Origin: CALUOB01 sp944322305
GTDB lineage: Bacteria > Actinomycetota > Coriobacteriia > Coriobacteriales > Coriobacteriaceae
NCBI GenBank assembly: GCA_963931605.1
Contig: OZ007031.1
Coordinates: 124,001-188,000, forward strand
Direction: 5' to 3'
Length of the DNA: 64,000 bases
A program made the position numbers and the translations under genes. Below are positions 43,024 to 52,660 of the stretch, piece after piece; position 1 is the stretch's first letter; each line of letters starts with the position of its first letter. The notes under the pieces were generated by a model that was not told the DNA's origin, did not search any database, and saw nothing but the letters and a program-made list of their open reading frames with translations.

Positions 43024-44451
43024 ATGCCATTCCCGGAAGGATTTCTGTGGGGCGGCGCCACAGCTGCTAACCAGTGCGAGGGCGGCTACAACGAGGACGG
43101 CCGCGGGCTGGCCAACGTGGACGTGATGCCGCACGGCGCCGACCGCGAGGCTGTGGGCTGCGGCACGCGCAAGATGCTGGACTTCGAGCCGGGCTACTAC
43201 TATCCCGCGCAGACCGGCATCGACATGTACCATCGCTACAAGGAGGACCTGGCGCTGTTCGGCGAGATGGGCTTCAAGACCTATCGCCTGTCCATCGCCT
43301 GGACCCGCATCTTCCCCAACGGCGACGAAGAGGAGCCCAACGAGAAGGGCCTGCAGTTCTACGAGGACCTGTTCCGCGAGTGCCGCAAAAACGGCATGGA
43401 GCCGCTTGTCACCATCACCCACTTCGACCTGCCGATCCACCTCATCAAGGAGTACGGCGGCTGGCGCAACCGCAAGCTCATCGACTTCTACAAGAAGCTC
43501 GTGACGGTGCTGTTCACCCGCTACAAGGGCTTGGTGAAGTACTGGCTCACCTTCAACGAGATCAACATGATCCTGCACATGCCCTTCATGGGCGCGGGCC
43601 TGGTCTTCGAGGAGGGTGAGAACCAGACGCAGGCCAAGTACGTCGCAGCGCACAACGAGCTCGTGGCGAGCGCTTGGGCCACCAAGATCGGTCACGAGAT
43701 CGACCCCGAGAACAAGATCGGCTGCATGCTTGCCGCCGGCGCGTTCTACCCCTACAGCTGCAACCCCAAGGACGTGCGCGAGGCGCAGCTGCGCGCTCAG
43801 GAGAACTACTTCTTCGTTGACGTCCAGAGCCGCGGCTACTATCCCACCTACGCCCTCAAGATGCTCGAGCGCGAGGGCATCGACGTCGGCATGACCGAGG
43901 AGGACGAGAAGATCCTCGCCGAGAACACGGTGGACTTCATCTCCTTCAGCTACTACAACACCCGCACGGCCGCAGCCCCCGACACCGATGCCGGCGCTGC
44001 CTCGGGCAACGCCTTCGCCAGCGCCAAGAACCCCTACCTCACCTACACCGACTGGGGTTGGCCGGTCGACCCGCTGGGCTTCCGCATCACCATCAACGAG
44101 ATCTACGACCGCTATCAGAAGCCGCTGTTCGTGGTGGAGAACGGCCTGGGCGCCAAGGACGAGCCCGACGAGAACGGCTACGTTGAGGACGACTACCGCA
44201 TCGACTACCTCCGCAAGCACATCGAGCAGATGAAGGCTGCCATCGAGGAGGACGGCGTGCCGATGCTCGGCTACACCACCTGGGGCCCGATCGACCTGGT
44301 CTCCGCCGGCACCGGCGAGATGTCCAAGCGCTACGGCTTCATCTACGTGGACCGCGACGACGCCGGCAACGGCACCCTCAAGCGCTCCAAGAAGAAGAGC
44401 TTCGACTGGTACAAGAAGGTCATCGCCACCAACGGCGAGGATCTGGCGTAA
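43024..44451 (+). CDS. 6-phospho-beta-glucosidase/beta-glucosidase, GH1
   Basis: A 475-residue GH1 retaining glycosidase. FPEGFLWGGATAANQCEGGY is the usual N-terminus, the acid/base Glu is in LTFNEIN, and the nucleophile Glu in VVENGLG. The C-terminal loop GEMSKRYGFIYVDRDD resembles the phosphate-binding Ser-Lys-Tyr of 6-phospho-beta-glucosidases, so phosphorylated cellobiose-type sugars are the likely substrate. No PTS genes are adjacent. The start follows CAGGAGGAGCAC. A large hairpin follows. Confidence 0.93.
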   Translation: MPFPEGFLWGGATAANQCEGGYNEDGRGLANVDVMPHGADREAVGCGTRKMLDFEPGYYYPAQTGIDMYHRYKEDLALFGEMGFKTYRLSIAWTRIFPNGDEEEPNEKGLQFYEDLFRECRKNGMEPLVTITHFDLPIHLIKEYGGWRNRKLIDFYKKLVTVLFTRYKGLVKYWLTFNEINMILHMPFMGAGLVFEEGENQTQAKYVAAHNELVASAWATKIGHEIDPENKIGCMLAAGAFYPYSCNPKDVREAQLRAQENYFFVDVQSRGYYPTYALKMLEREGIDVGMTEEDEKILAENTVDFISFSYYNTRTAAAPDTDAGAASGNAFASAKNPYLTYTDWGWPVDPLGFRITINEIYDRYQKPLFVVENGLGAKDEPDENGYVEDDYRIDYLRKHIEQMKAAIEEDGVPMLGYTTWGPIDLVSAGTGEMSKRYGFIYVDRDDAGNGTLKRSKKKSFDWYKKVIATNGEDLA

Positions 44452-44493
44452 GCGGTTGTAACACGGCTCCCGCCCGTTGCGTTTCGTTTTCGG

Positions 44494-44543
44494 ATTGCTT
44501 GGAACCGATGCTGCGGTTGCCTGCCGCAGCATCGGCCCAAGCC
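44494..44543. terminator. Hairpin after the GH1 gene
   Basis: A perfect 12-bp stem CCGATGCTGCGG / CCGCAGCATCGG (44505-44516 with 44524-44535), extended outside by GCTTGG / CCAAGC. The tail is GCCGATTTG, without a proper T tract. Confidence 0.6.
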
Positions 44544-44804
44544 GATTTGCCGCAGACAGGGAACGCGAACGCACAGCACGTGGGCGCACGGTCCGAGCGC
44601 AGAAGAGGAAGGGCCGCGTTCATGGGGGAGGGGCTCGCCATGCGGCGGGCCCCTCCTGCTTTACCGCGGTTGCCCGGAGATGTTGTCCGTTATTGCCTTA
44701 CACGGCTGTGGGAAGTTGCAGACGGGTGCTCGCGCTCTCGTTGTAGGCTGCATGGAGGAGCAGCGCGCTCACAGTTGGTCGCGATTTCGTCGTTGCTGGA
44801 GCGG

Positions 44805-44868
44805 TTGGTCTCGCAAACGACAGCTAACTGCCGGAAATCCGGGAGTTAGCCGTCGCTTGGGCGACCAA
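44805..44868. repeat. Long inverted repeat with nested stems
   Basis: TTGGTC (44805) pairs with GACCAA (44863); inside are CGAC/GTCG, GCTAACT (44823-44829)/AGTTAGC (44844-44850) and CCGG/CCGG around an AAAT loop. The whole 64-bp segment folds as one nearly continuous hairpin, on either strand. Confidence 0.75.
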
Positions 44869-45106
44869 GTGCAATTTACCTGCGGTTATCGCGATCAACC
44901 GAAGGCCTGTCCGTTGTTTTCGCGATCAACCGGATCCTTACCTGCGGCTATCGCGTCTAACCAAAGCTTAGATGTCGGCCGTGCGACCAGCCGCGGGATG
45001 GCGAGTGTTGGAGGAGGACGATGGTGTCTAAGGCGGAGTGTAGGGAAGGCGTCTGTGTCCGGGTCCCTCTGTTGCTCGGCATTCGCAACGCTATGCGGCA
45101 AGGAAA

Positions 45107-45178
45107 GGCCGGGGGACGATGCGGTTCCGGAATCCGATATCGGGCGGATTTCGGAACCGCATCGTCCCCCCCCCGGCC
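45107..45178. repeat. Very stable hairpin, 26-bp near-perfect stem
   Basis: Left arm 45111-45129 (GGGGGACGATGCGGTTCCG) and right arm 45152-45170 are perfect complements over 19 bp. A G-T wobble and AATCCG/CGGATT (45131-45136, 45145-45150) extend the stem to an 8-base loop. Outer GGCC blocks pair across a small C bulge. Read on the minus strand it comes 120 nt after csoR and runs into CTTTCCTT, so it may end the copper operon transcript. Confidence 0.8.
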
Positions 45179-45297
45179 CAGCGCGCGGGATAGGGCTGTG
45201 GAGAGCGCGGGCGCATGACCGACGAATGTTGCCTGGCGGCTCGGCGTGCGCCACGCCGAGCGCCGCTGCGTCTTGCAGGTCGACACGGCGCGCGCCA

Positions 45298-45570
45298 CTA
45301 CCGCGCGAGCTTCTCCAGGATCTTCTCGATCTCGGCGAGCTTGGCGTCCTTCTCGGCTTCGTCGCCGCTGTCCATGGCTGCGCGCACGCACGACTCCATG
45401 TGCGCCTTGAGCACGCAGGCGTTGGTCTTGGCGAGCAGCGACTGCGTGGCCATGAGCTGGGTCGAGACGTCGATGCAGTAGCGGTCGTCCTCGACCATCT
45501 TGATGATGCCGTCGATCTGGCCGCGCGCGGTCTTGAGGTACTGCAGCACCTGGTTGTGATCGGCTTTCAC
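45298..45570 (-). CDS. csoR: CsoR-family copper-sensing repressor
   Basis: A 90-residue all-helical metalloregulator (DUF156). The Cu(I) ligand pattern is visible: Cys in RYCIDVSTQL, then His and Cys in LKAHMESCV (the C-H-C set of CsoR). The GTG start at 45570 follows AAGGAGACCC. It lies at the end of the copA-copZ-csoR cluster on the minus strand. Apo-CsoR would repress from a G/C-tract operator upstream of copA; copper releases it. Confidence 0.92.
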   Translation of the reverse strand: MKADHNQVLQYLKTARGQIDGIIKMVEDDRYCIDVSTQLMATQSLLAKTNACVLKAHMESCVRAAMDSGDEAEKDAKLAEIEKILEKLAR

Positions 45571-45638
45571 GGGTCTCCTTCCCTAGGGGAGAAAAGCGGC
45601 GGCGCCTAGCAAGGACATGCCGCGGCCGGCGATACCCC

Positions 45639-45857
45639 TTACGCTTCCTCGACGGAGGTCACGCCGTAGCCGGCGCCGGTCACGGCGGCAGCAAGCGCGT
45701 CGGCGGCGACGGCGTCCTCGCAGCTCACCTGGACGGTCTGCGTCTCGTGGTCGGCTTCGGCGTCGACGACGCCGGCAACGGCGAGCAGCGCGCTTTCGGC
45801 CTTGGCCTCGCAGTTGTGGCACATGAGGCCCTCGGTGTGCAGGATGTAGCTTTTCAT
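45639..45857 (-). CDS. copZ: Copper chaperone CopZ-like (HMA domain)
   Basis: A 72-residue heavy-metal-associated domain, beta-alpha-beta-beta-alpha-beta, that should carry Cu(I) to the CopA ATPase. The metal motif is GLMCHNCEAKAE, where bacterial CopZ usually has MxCxxC, so the site is MCHNC with Cys-His-Asn-Cys. The start follows AAAGGACCGAAC. It sits between copA and csoR. Confidence 0.9.
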   Translation of the reverse strand: MKSYILHTEGLMCHNCEAKAESALLAVAGVVDAEADHETQTVQVSCEDAVAADALAAAVTGAGYGVTSVEEA

Positions 45858-45983
45858 GTTCGGTCCTTTCTCGTGTAACGTGAGGCGGCGCTTAAGCCAC
45901 CATGGTAACCAATGCGGGGCGCTTCCGGCTGCGGCGCGGCTGAAAGGGAGCGCCCGGCCCTTCTCTGCAGCCGCGCACAGCGC

Positions 45984-48329
45984 CTAGCGCGCGACGGAAA
46001 GCGGGGCCACGCGCGGCTTGAAGCCGCGGAGCCTGAGGGCGTTCAGGCATACGCAGACCGACGAGAGGCTCATGGCCGCCGCGCCGAACATCGGCGAGAG
46101 CTGCCAGCCCAGAAGCGGGTAGAACACGCCGGCCGCCAAGGGGATCCCGCAGGCGTTGTAGATCAGCGCCCAGAACAGCCCCTGCTTGATGCTTTTGATC
46201 GTGGCGCGCGAGAGCTCAACGGCGCGCGCGACGTCGATGAGGTCGCTTTTCATGAGGATGACGTCGGCGCTCTCCGCGGCGATGTCGGCGCCGGTCCCGA
46301 TGGCAAGGCCCACGTCGGCGCGCGCCAGGGCTGGCGCGTCGTTGATGCCGTCGCCCACCATGGCTACCTTGTGCCCTGCGGCCTGCAGGCGGCTCACGTG
46401 ACTCTCTTTGTCCTGCGGCAGCACGTCGGCGATCACGTGGCGCTCGTCTAAGCCCACCTCGGCGGCGATGGCGCGCGCGGTGAGCTCGTTGTCGCCGGTG
46501 AGCATGACCGGCTCGATCCCCAGCGTGCGCAGATCCGCCACGGCCGCCTTGCTCGTGGGCTTGACCGCGTCGGCTACGGCGACGGTGCCCATGAAGCGCC
46601 CACCGCGGCTGAAGAACAACGGCGTCTTGCCGGCGCGCGCAAGCTCGGCGCGCACCTGTTCGGGCACCTCGACGCCGAGCTCGGCCATGAGCTGGGCGTT
46701 GCCGGCGGCCACGCGCGCCGCGCCCTCGGTGGCGGTCACGCCGCGCCCGGGCACGGCGGCGAAGTCGGTGACGGGGCGCGCCACGTAGCCGGCGGCCTTG
46801 GTGCGCTCGAGCACGGCTTCGGCCAGCGGGTGCTCGCTTTTGGCCTCAAGGGTGGCGGCGAGCTTGAGCAGGCTCTTCTCGCTCACGCCCTCGGCGGGCA
46901 GCACGTCGGTCACGCGCGGGCGGCCTTCGGTGACGGTGCCGGTCTTGTCGAGCACTACGGTGTCCACGCCGCGCAGGGTCTCCAGCGCCTCGGCGCTCTT
47001 GAACAGGATGCCCATCTCGGCGCCCTTGCCGGTGCCCACCATGATGGCGAGCGGCGTGGCGAGCCCCAGCGCGCAGGGGCAGGAGATAACCACCACGGCC
47101 ACGCCGGCTTGCACGGCGTGGCTCACGTTGCCGGTGACGGCGAGCCACGCGACGAAGGTCACCGCGGCGATGGCGAGCACCACCGGCACGAAGACGCCGG
47201 CCACCTTGTCGGCGAGGCGGGCGATAGGGGCCTTGGTGGCGTTGGCGTCCTCCACCAGGCGCACGATACGCGCCAGGTTGGTGTCGTCGCCCACGCGGGT
47301 GGCGCGGAAGGTGAAGGCGCCGGTGCGGTTCACCGTGGCGGCCGAGACCGTGTCGCCGGCGCGCTTCTCCACCGGCATGGACTCGCCGGTGAGCGCGCTC
47401 TCGTCGACCGAGCTCGTGCCCTCGAGCACCACGCCGTCCACCGGCACGCTCTCGCCGGGGCGCACGAGTACCGTGGCGCCCAGCTGGATCTCGTCGGCCG
47501 GAACCGTCTGCTCCTCGCCGTCGACCAGCACCGTGGCCGTCTTGGGCGCGAGGTCGATGAGCTTCTCGATCGCGGCGCCCGTCTTGCCCTTGCTGCGGGT
47601 CTCCAGGTACTTGCCCACGGTGACAAGCGCCAAGATCATGCCGGCGCTCTCCAGGTACAGGTCGTTCATCTGCAGGTCCATGGCGCCCATGAGGTCGCCG
47701 TGGCCCAAGGCGTACGACATGCGGAACATGGTGTAGATGGAGTACGCGAAGCTCGCGCCGCTGCCGATGGCGATGAGCGTGTCCATGTTGGGCGCGCGGT
47801 GGACGAGGCTCTTGAAGCCGTTCTCGAAGTACGCGCGGTTCACGTAGGCGATGGCCAGCGCCAGGATGAGAAGCGTGAGCGCGTAGCTCAGCGAGTTCTC
47901 CATGCCCGAGAGCGCGGCGGGGATGGGCGCGCCCAGCATGTGGCCCATGCCGAGGTAAAACAGCGGCACAACGAGCACGATGGAGATGACGAGGCGGTTG
48001 CGCATGTGGTGCGCGGCCTCCTCCATCTTCTTGGCGGGGCTTTCGCGCCGGGCGCGGGCCTTGGCGCTGGCGGCGCCTGCGCCGGTGCCGCCGGCGGCGC
48101 CGTCTGCCGCCGGCAGGTCGAGAGGGCAGGCGGTGTAGCCCGCGCGGTCCACGGCGCGGCAGATGTCGTCGGCCGAGATCGCGCTCTCGTCGTACTCGAC
48201 GGCCATGGAGCCCGACAGCAGGTTCACCGCCACGCTCGTCACGCCGTCGAGCTTGCCCACGGCTTTTTCAACGTGGGCCTGGCAGGCGGCGCAGCTCATG
48301 CCGCCTACGTCAAACTTCTCGTGTGCCAT
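45984..48329 (-). CDS. copA: Copper-exporting P1B-type ATPase
   Basis: A 781-residue Cu(I) exporter. One N-terminal HMA domain with GGMSCAACQAHVEKA, an Ala/Gly linker (residues about 75-105), eight membrane helices, TGES in the actuator domain, the intramembrane CPC in VISCPCALGLATP, the phosphorylated Asp in LDKTGTVTEG, the HP motif SEHPLAEAV, and GDGINDAPALA. The start follows AAGGGAGCATGC. First gene of the copper operon. Confidence 0.96.
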   Translation of the reverse strand: MAHEKFDVGGMSCAACQAHVEKAVGKLDGVTSVAVNLLSGSMAVEYDESAISADDICRAVDRAGYTACPLDLPAADGAAGGTGAGAASAKARARRESPAKKMEEAAHHMRNRLVISIVLVVPLFYLGMGHMLGAPIPAALSGMENSLSYALTLLILALAIAYVNRAYFENGFKSLVHRAPNMDTLIAIGSGASFAYSIYTMFRMSYALGHGDLMGAMDLQMNDLYLESAGMILALVTVGKYLETRSKGKTGAAIEKLIDLAPKTATVLVDGEEQTVPADEIQLGATVLVRPGESVPVDGVVLEGTSSVDESALTGESMPVEKRAGDTVSAATVNRTGAFTFRATRVGDDTNLARIVRLVEDANATKAPIARLADKVAGVFVPVVLAIAAVTFVAWLAVTGNVSHAVQAGVAVVVISCPCALGLATPLAIMVGTGKGAEMGILFKSAEALETLRGVDTVVLDKTGTVTEGRPRVTDVLPAEGVSEKSLLKLAATLEAKSEHPLAEAVLERTKAAGYVARPVTDFAAVPGRGVTATEGAARVAAGNAQLMAELGVEVPEQVRAELARAGKTPLFFSRGGRFMGTVAVADAVKPTSKAAVADLRTLGIEPVMLTGDNELTARAIAAEVGLDERHVIADVLPQDKESHVSRLQAAGHKVAMVGDGINDAPALARADVGLAIGTGADIAAESADVILMKSDLIDVARAVELSRATIKSIKQGLFWALIYNACGIPLAAGVFYPLLGWQLSPMFGAAAMSLSSVCVCLNALRLRGFKPRVAPLSVAR

Positions 48330-48380
48330 GCATGCTCCCTTGCAATCAGGTGGCGCCGGGCGCCTTTGATGTTCTTCCCG

Positions 48381-48412
48381 AGTATACCACCCCCACCCCC
48401 GGGGGGAGGATA
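48381..48412 (-). promoter_or_regulatory. copA promoter with CsoR-type operator
   Basis: On the minus strand the -10 TATACT (48381-48386) abuts GGGGGTGGGGGTGG and CCTCCCCCC. The AT-rich ends TATA and TATC around opposed G and C tracts form a pseudo-palindrome over 48382-48412, the layout of CsoR operators. Binding here would cover the spacer and -35 region. Confidence 0.65.
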
Positions 48413-48803
48413 GTTTTGTCCGGCCAGTGGTTGCAAGAAGCTAAGACCTGCATGCGGCGGACCGGGTACGCGGGCAGAACGGCCGGCTGTGTGGTTTTGG
48501 GGGAGGGCGGCGTACATGCGCTATGCTAACTCAGACACAGCGCGCAAAGGTACGGGCTCCGCAGCCCGGGTAACGAGCACTGCGCGGGGGCTTTTCGCCG
48601 TCTGCGCCATCGATTTTGCCGGCGTGCGCACACGATTCGCGCTCAGGCGCGCAGCATGCCGGATGCTCGCAGCGCGCAGCCCTTGTTGGTTGCGCCCCAT
48701 CCGATGAACATCGCGGGAACGCCCCGCACCTATACGGCAGCACGGCCCCGTGGCCGCGCTGCCCATGCAGCTGCGCCGCGCGCGGGAAAAGGAACGCGCT
48801 TAC
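48413..48803. other. 391-bp gap upstream of the DEAD-box helicase
   Basis: No gene is supported. TATGCT (48522-48527) could be a -10, which would leave a leader of roughly 270 nt before the helicase, as seen for some cold-shock helicases. No other recognised element. Confidence 0.3.
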
Positions 48804-51248
48804 ATGTCAGACGAGAAGAACGAGAAGAAGAACCGCGAGCGCCGCGAGGCGTCCGAAAGCGGCCGCCGCGAGCGCGGGGGCCGCGGAGGCCGCGGCCGCG
48901 GCGACCGGCGCCAGAACCGTCGCCGGGGCGTGCCGCGCCGCGAGCGCACGCGCAAGGAGCCGCCGCTGGAGGAGAACGTGCCGCTGCCGGAGGCCTTCCA
49001 GGCGCTGGGCCTTTCCGAGCAGGTGCTGAAGGCAGTGCACGACTTGGGCTACGAGAAGCCCTCGCCGGTGCAGGAGCAGGCCATCCCGTTCGTGCTCGAG
49101 GGGCGCGACCTGCTCGCGGCCGCGCAGACCGGCACCGGCAAGACGGCCGCCTTCCTGCTGCCGGGCATGGACCGGCTGGGCCACGTGGGAGCTGGCGAGG
49201 GCCCGCTCATGCTCGTGGTCACGCCCACGCGCGAGCTCGCCCAGCAGATCGACGCCGCGAGCCACACCATTGCCCGCCGCACCGGGCACCGCACCCTCAC
49301 CGTGGTGGGCGGCCTTTCGTACAACCCGCAGAAAAACGCGCTTAAGCGCGGCGTCGACGTGCTGGTGGCCACGCCGGGCCGCCTCGTAGACCTCATCAAC
49401 CAGGGCGCGGCGCACCTCGACCAGGTGCAGGTGCTGGTGCTCGACGAGGCCGACCGTATGCTCGACATGGGCTTTCTGCCGGACATGCTGAAGATCGTGG
49501 GGCAGATCACCGGCCCGCGCCAGACGCTGCTGTTCTCGGCCACGCTGGACGACAAGGCCATCGGCCAGGTCAAGGGGCTCGTCTCGGACCCGGCGCGCGT
49601 GGAGATCGTCCCTGAGCACACCGCCGCCGAGACCGTTGAGCAGTTCGTGCTGCCGGTGGACGCCGAGGCGAAAAACGACGTGCTCACCGCCCTGCTCAAG
49701 CGCGAGGGCACCGACCACGTGATCGTGTTCTGCCGCACCAAGCGCCGCGCCGACTCCTGCTGCAAGCGCCTGGAGCGCGCCGGCATCTCGGCCGAGCCCA
49801 TCCACGGCGACCGCAGCCAGGCCCAGCGCCAGGTGGCGCTCAAGAAGTTCCGCGAGGGGCGCGTGGACGTGCTGGTGGCCACCGACGTGCTGGCCCGCGG
49901 CATCGACGTGACCGACGTGCGCTACGTGGTGAACTTCGACCTGCCGGAGGAGGAGGTCGACTACATCCACCGCATCGGCCGCACGGGCCGCGCCGGCGAG
50001 ACGGGCTGGGCGCTCACCATCGTCACCAACGAGGACGTGCGCGCCTTCTACGCCATCGAGGGCATGATGGAGAAGACGGCCGAGATCTATGATCCCGGTG
50101 ACATCGAGTGCGGCGAGCACCGCCCCTTCATCGACCCCGAGCGCACCCCGGGCGAGCGCGGGCAGGGGAGCGGCCGCACACGGAGCCGCACGCGCCGCCG
50201 CCAGCGCCCCGGCAAGCGCGACCGCGAGCGCATGCGCGCTGCCCGCACCGAGGGTCGCAAGCGCTTCGAGGACGCCGCGGGCGCTTCGGGCGAGAAGCGC
50301 GCCGAGGACGCGCGCAGCGGCGAGCGTCGCTGCAAGCGCGGCGAGGCCGAGAAGCGCGCCCGCGCCGTGGCGGCCGCCTGGGACGCTATGACGGGCGAGA
50401 AGCGCGGAGCGATGCTCGAGAGCGGCGAGGTCGTCGAGGCTGCCGCCTCGAAGAAGGCCGGCCGCGAGGGCGCCCGCGCCGAGCGTGCTGAGCGTGCCGA
50501 ACGCAAGCGCGACAAGAGCGCGGAGGGCGCCGGCAACCAGGGCGCGTCCGAGGCCGCGGGTCCGCGCAACCGCCGCGAGCGCCGCGCCGCGCGTTTCGGC
50601 GACGAGGGTGGGCGCCGTCGCCCCGGCGACCACGGCCGCGCGGACGCGCGCTCCTACCACCGCGGGTGGGAGAAGTCCGACCGCGACGACTTCGAGGACG
50701 ACCGCAGGGGGCGCCGCGCAAACCGCGGGTTCGGCGGTCGGGGCGGGCGCGACGACCATCGCGACCGTGCGGGCCGCGGTGGCCGCGACGAGCGCCGCGG
50801 CAGGCGCGAGCGCTTCGCCGGCGAGGAGAAGCGCGGCCGCAACCGCGACGAGCGCCGCGGCGAGGGCGGCTCGCGCCGCGAGCGTGACGGCTTCCGCGGC
50901 CGCGAGGATCGCTCCGAGCGCGCGGGGCGCCGCTTCGACCGCGCTGGCGACGCTGAGCGCGGAGCGCGCGGCGGCCGTGTGGACCGTCGCGACCGCGGCG
51001 GCTTCGAGGACCGTGCTTTCCAGCGCGGAGGCAACCGCCCGCAGCGCGACCGCGGCGCCGAGCGCTCCTTCGGGCGCGGCGGCGCGCAGGGCGGTCGCGA
51101 CAACCGCGACGCGCGCTTCTCGCACGCAGGTGAGAAGCGCAACCACAACCGCTTCAGCGGCGGGCACTTCTCCGCCGGCAACGCGGGCCGCGGGGGCCGA
51201 GGCCCAGCGCGCGGCAGCCGCGGCACCGAGCGCCGCGACCGGCGCTAG
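48804..51248 (+). CDS. DEAD-box ATP-dependent RNA helicase with RGG-like tails
   Basis: An 814-residue helicase. ATG 48804 follows AAAAGGAACGCGCTTAC. The N-terminal tail is Arg/Gly-rich (GGRGGRGRGDRRQNRRRG). The core (residues about 65-430) has Q motif FQALGLSEQVLKAV, AQTGTGKTAAF, PTRELAQQ, VLDEADRMLDMGF, SATL, and HRIGRTGRAG. The C-terminal 370 residues are a low-complexity, highly charged Arg/Gly/Asp/Glu tail (FGGRGGRDDHRDRAGRGGRD) that is probably disordered and binds RNA. The family resembles CsdA/RhlE. Monocistronic. Confidence 0.92.
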   Translation: MSDEKNEKKNRERREASESGRRERGGRGGRGRGDRRQNRRRGVPRRERTRKEPPLEENVPLPEAFQALGLSEQVLKAVHDLGYEKPSPVQEQAIPFVLEGRDLLAAAQTGTGKTAAFLLPGMDRLGHVGAGEGPLMLVVTPTRELAQQIDAASHTIARRTGHRTLTVVGGLSYNPQKNALKRGVDVLVATPGRLVDLINQGAAHLDQVQVLVLDEADRMLDMGFLPDMLKIVGQITGPRQTLLFSATLDDKAIGQVKGLVSDPARVEIVPEHTAAETVEQFVLPVDAEAKNDVLTALLKREGTDHVIVFCRTKRRADSCCKRLERAGISAEPIHGDRSQAQRQVALKKFREGRVDVLVATDVLARGIDVTDVRYVVNFDLPEEEVDYIHRIGRTGRAGETGWALTIVTNEDVRAFYAIEGMMEKTAEIYDPGDIECGEHRPFIDPERTPGERGQGSGRTRSRTRRRQRPGKRDRERMRAARTEGRKRFEDAAGASGEKRAEDARSGERRCKRGEAEKRARAVAAAWDAMTGEKRGAMLESGEVVEAAASKKAGREGARAERAERAERKRDKSAEGAGNQGASEAAGPRNRRERRAARFGDEGGRRRPGDHGRADARSYHRGWEKSDRDDFEDDRRGRRANRGFGGRGGRDDHRDRAGRGGRDERRGRRERFAGEEKRGRNRDERRGEGGSRRERDGFRGREDRSERAGRRFDRAGDAERGARGGRVDRRDRGGFEDRAFQRGGNRPQRDRGAERSFGRGGAQGGRDNRDARFSHAGEKRNHNRFSGGHFSAGNAGRGGRGPARGSRGTERRDRR

Positions 51249-51443
51249 GGCGGCGCTGCGCCAGGTCCCGCCCGGGCCGTGAGGATGGCGGCCCGGTTTT
51301 GCCGAGCCGCTGCGCGCTCTATGCGAACGCGCCCGGACGCAGGGAATTCCTTGCGTCCGGGCGCGTTTTGCGTGAAAGAAGGATGCGGTGCGGGGCGGCA
51401 GGCGCAAGCGCGGGCGCGCTCGCGCGTGCTTATCACCCGCCTA

Positions 51444-52373
<930 letters not shown>

Positions 52374-52393
52374 GGCGTTCCTTTCAACGGTTT

Positions 52394-52412
52394 TACTATC
52401 CAGCAAGTAGTA
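52394..52412. promoter_or_regulatory. Operator-like inverted repeat upstream of cysK
   Basis: TACTAtccagcaagTAGTA lies 21 bp before the cysK start in an otherwise GC-rich gap, beside CCTATAGG (52416-52423). It may be a site for a cysteine-responsive regulator of the CymR/Rrf2 or LysR type; the factor is unknown. Confidence 0.4.
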
Positions 52413-52628
52413 TTTCCTATAGGGGAGCGCCGCCCAACGGCCGGGCGCTGTCTGCATAGTACCCCCATATATGTCTCTGGCCGTGCCGGCGGACATTGTT
52501 TCAGGCTCGTTCCGCGCGCCGGCAGCGGTGCCGCGGAAAGACCAAGGCCGGAGCGGCCTCTCTTTCATAGCGCGCGCCGGCAGCAAGGCCGTGGGAAGGG
52601 CCAGGGAGCTGCAGCGTGATTTCGGTCA

Positions 52629-52637
52629 TGGTACACT
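52629..52637 (+). promoter_or_regulatory. Extended -10 of cysE
   Basis: TGGTACACT, with TACACT at 52632-52637, lies 24 bp before the cysE start. It is identical to the extended -10 upstream of rho. No clear -35. Confidence 0.4.
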
Positions 52638-52660
52638 TGCCTGAATCGAGAGGGGCTCTT

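Larger units (their letters stand above)
44544..45297. other. 754-bp gene-free island of structured repeats
   Basis: No coding region is supported between the GH1 gene and csoR. It holds a terminator-like hairpin at 44626-44656 (GGAGGGGC / GCCCCTCC), five copies of the motif GGTTGRTCGCGA or its complement (44773-44784, 44803-44814, 44889-44900, 44920-44931, 44951-44962), a long cruciform-like hairpin at 44805-44868, and a very stable hairpin at 45107-45178. The copies face inwards: two forward on the left, three reversed on the right. Confidence 0.55.

Noticed and set aside
48807..51407. 866-residue open frame antisense to the DEAD-box helicase
   Set aside because: It mirrors the Arg/Gly-rich codons of the helicase as Ala/Val-rich sequence, has no ribosome site and no family motifs; a high-GC shadow.
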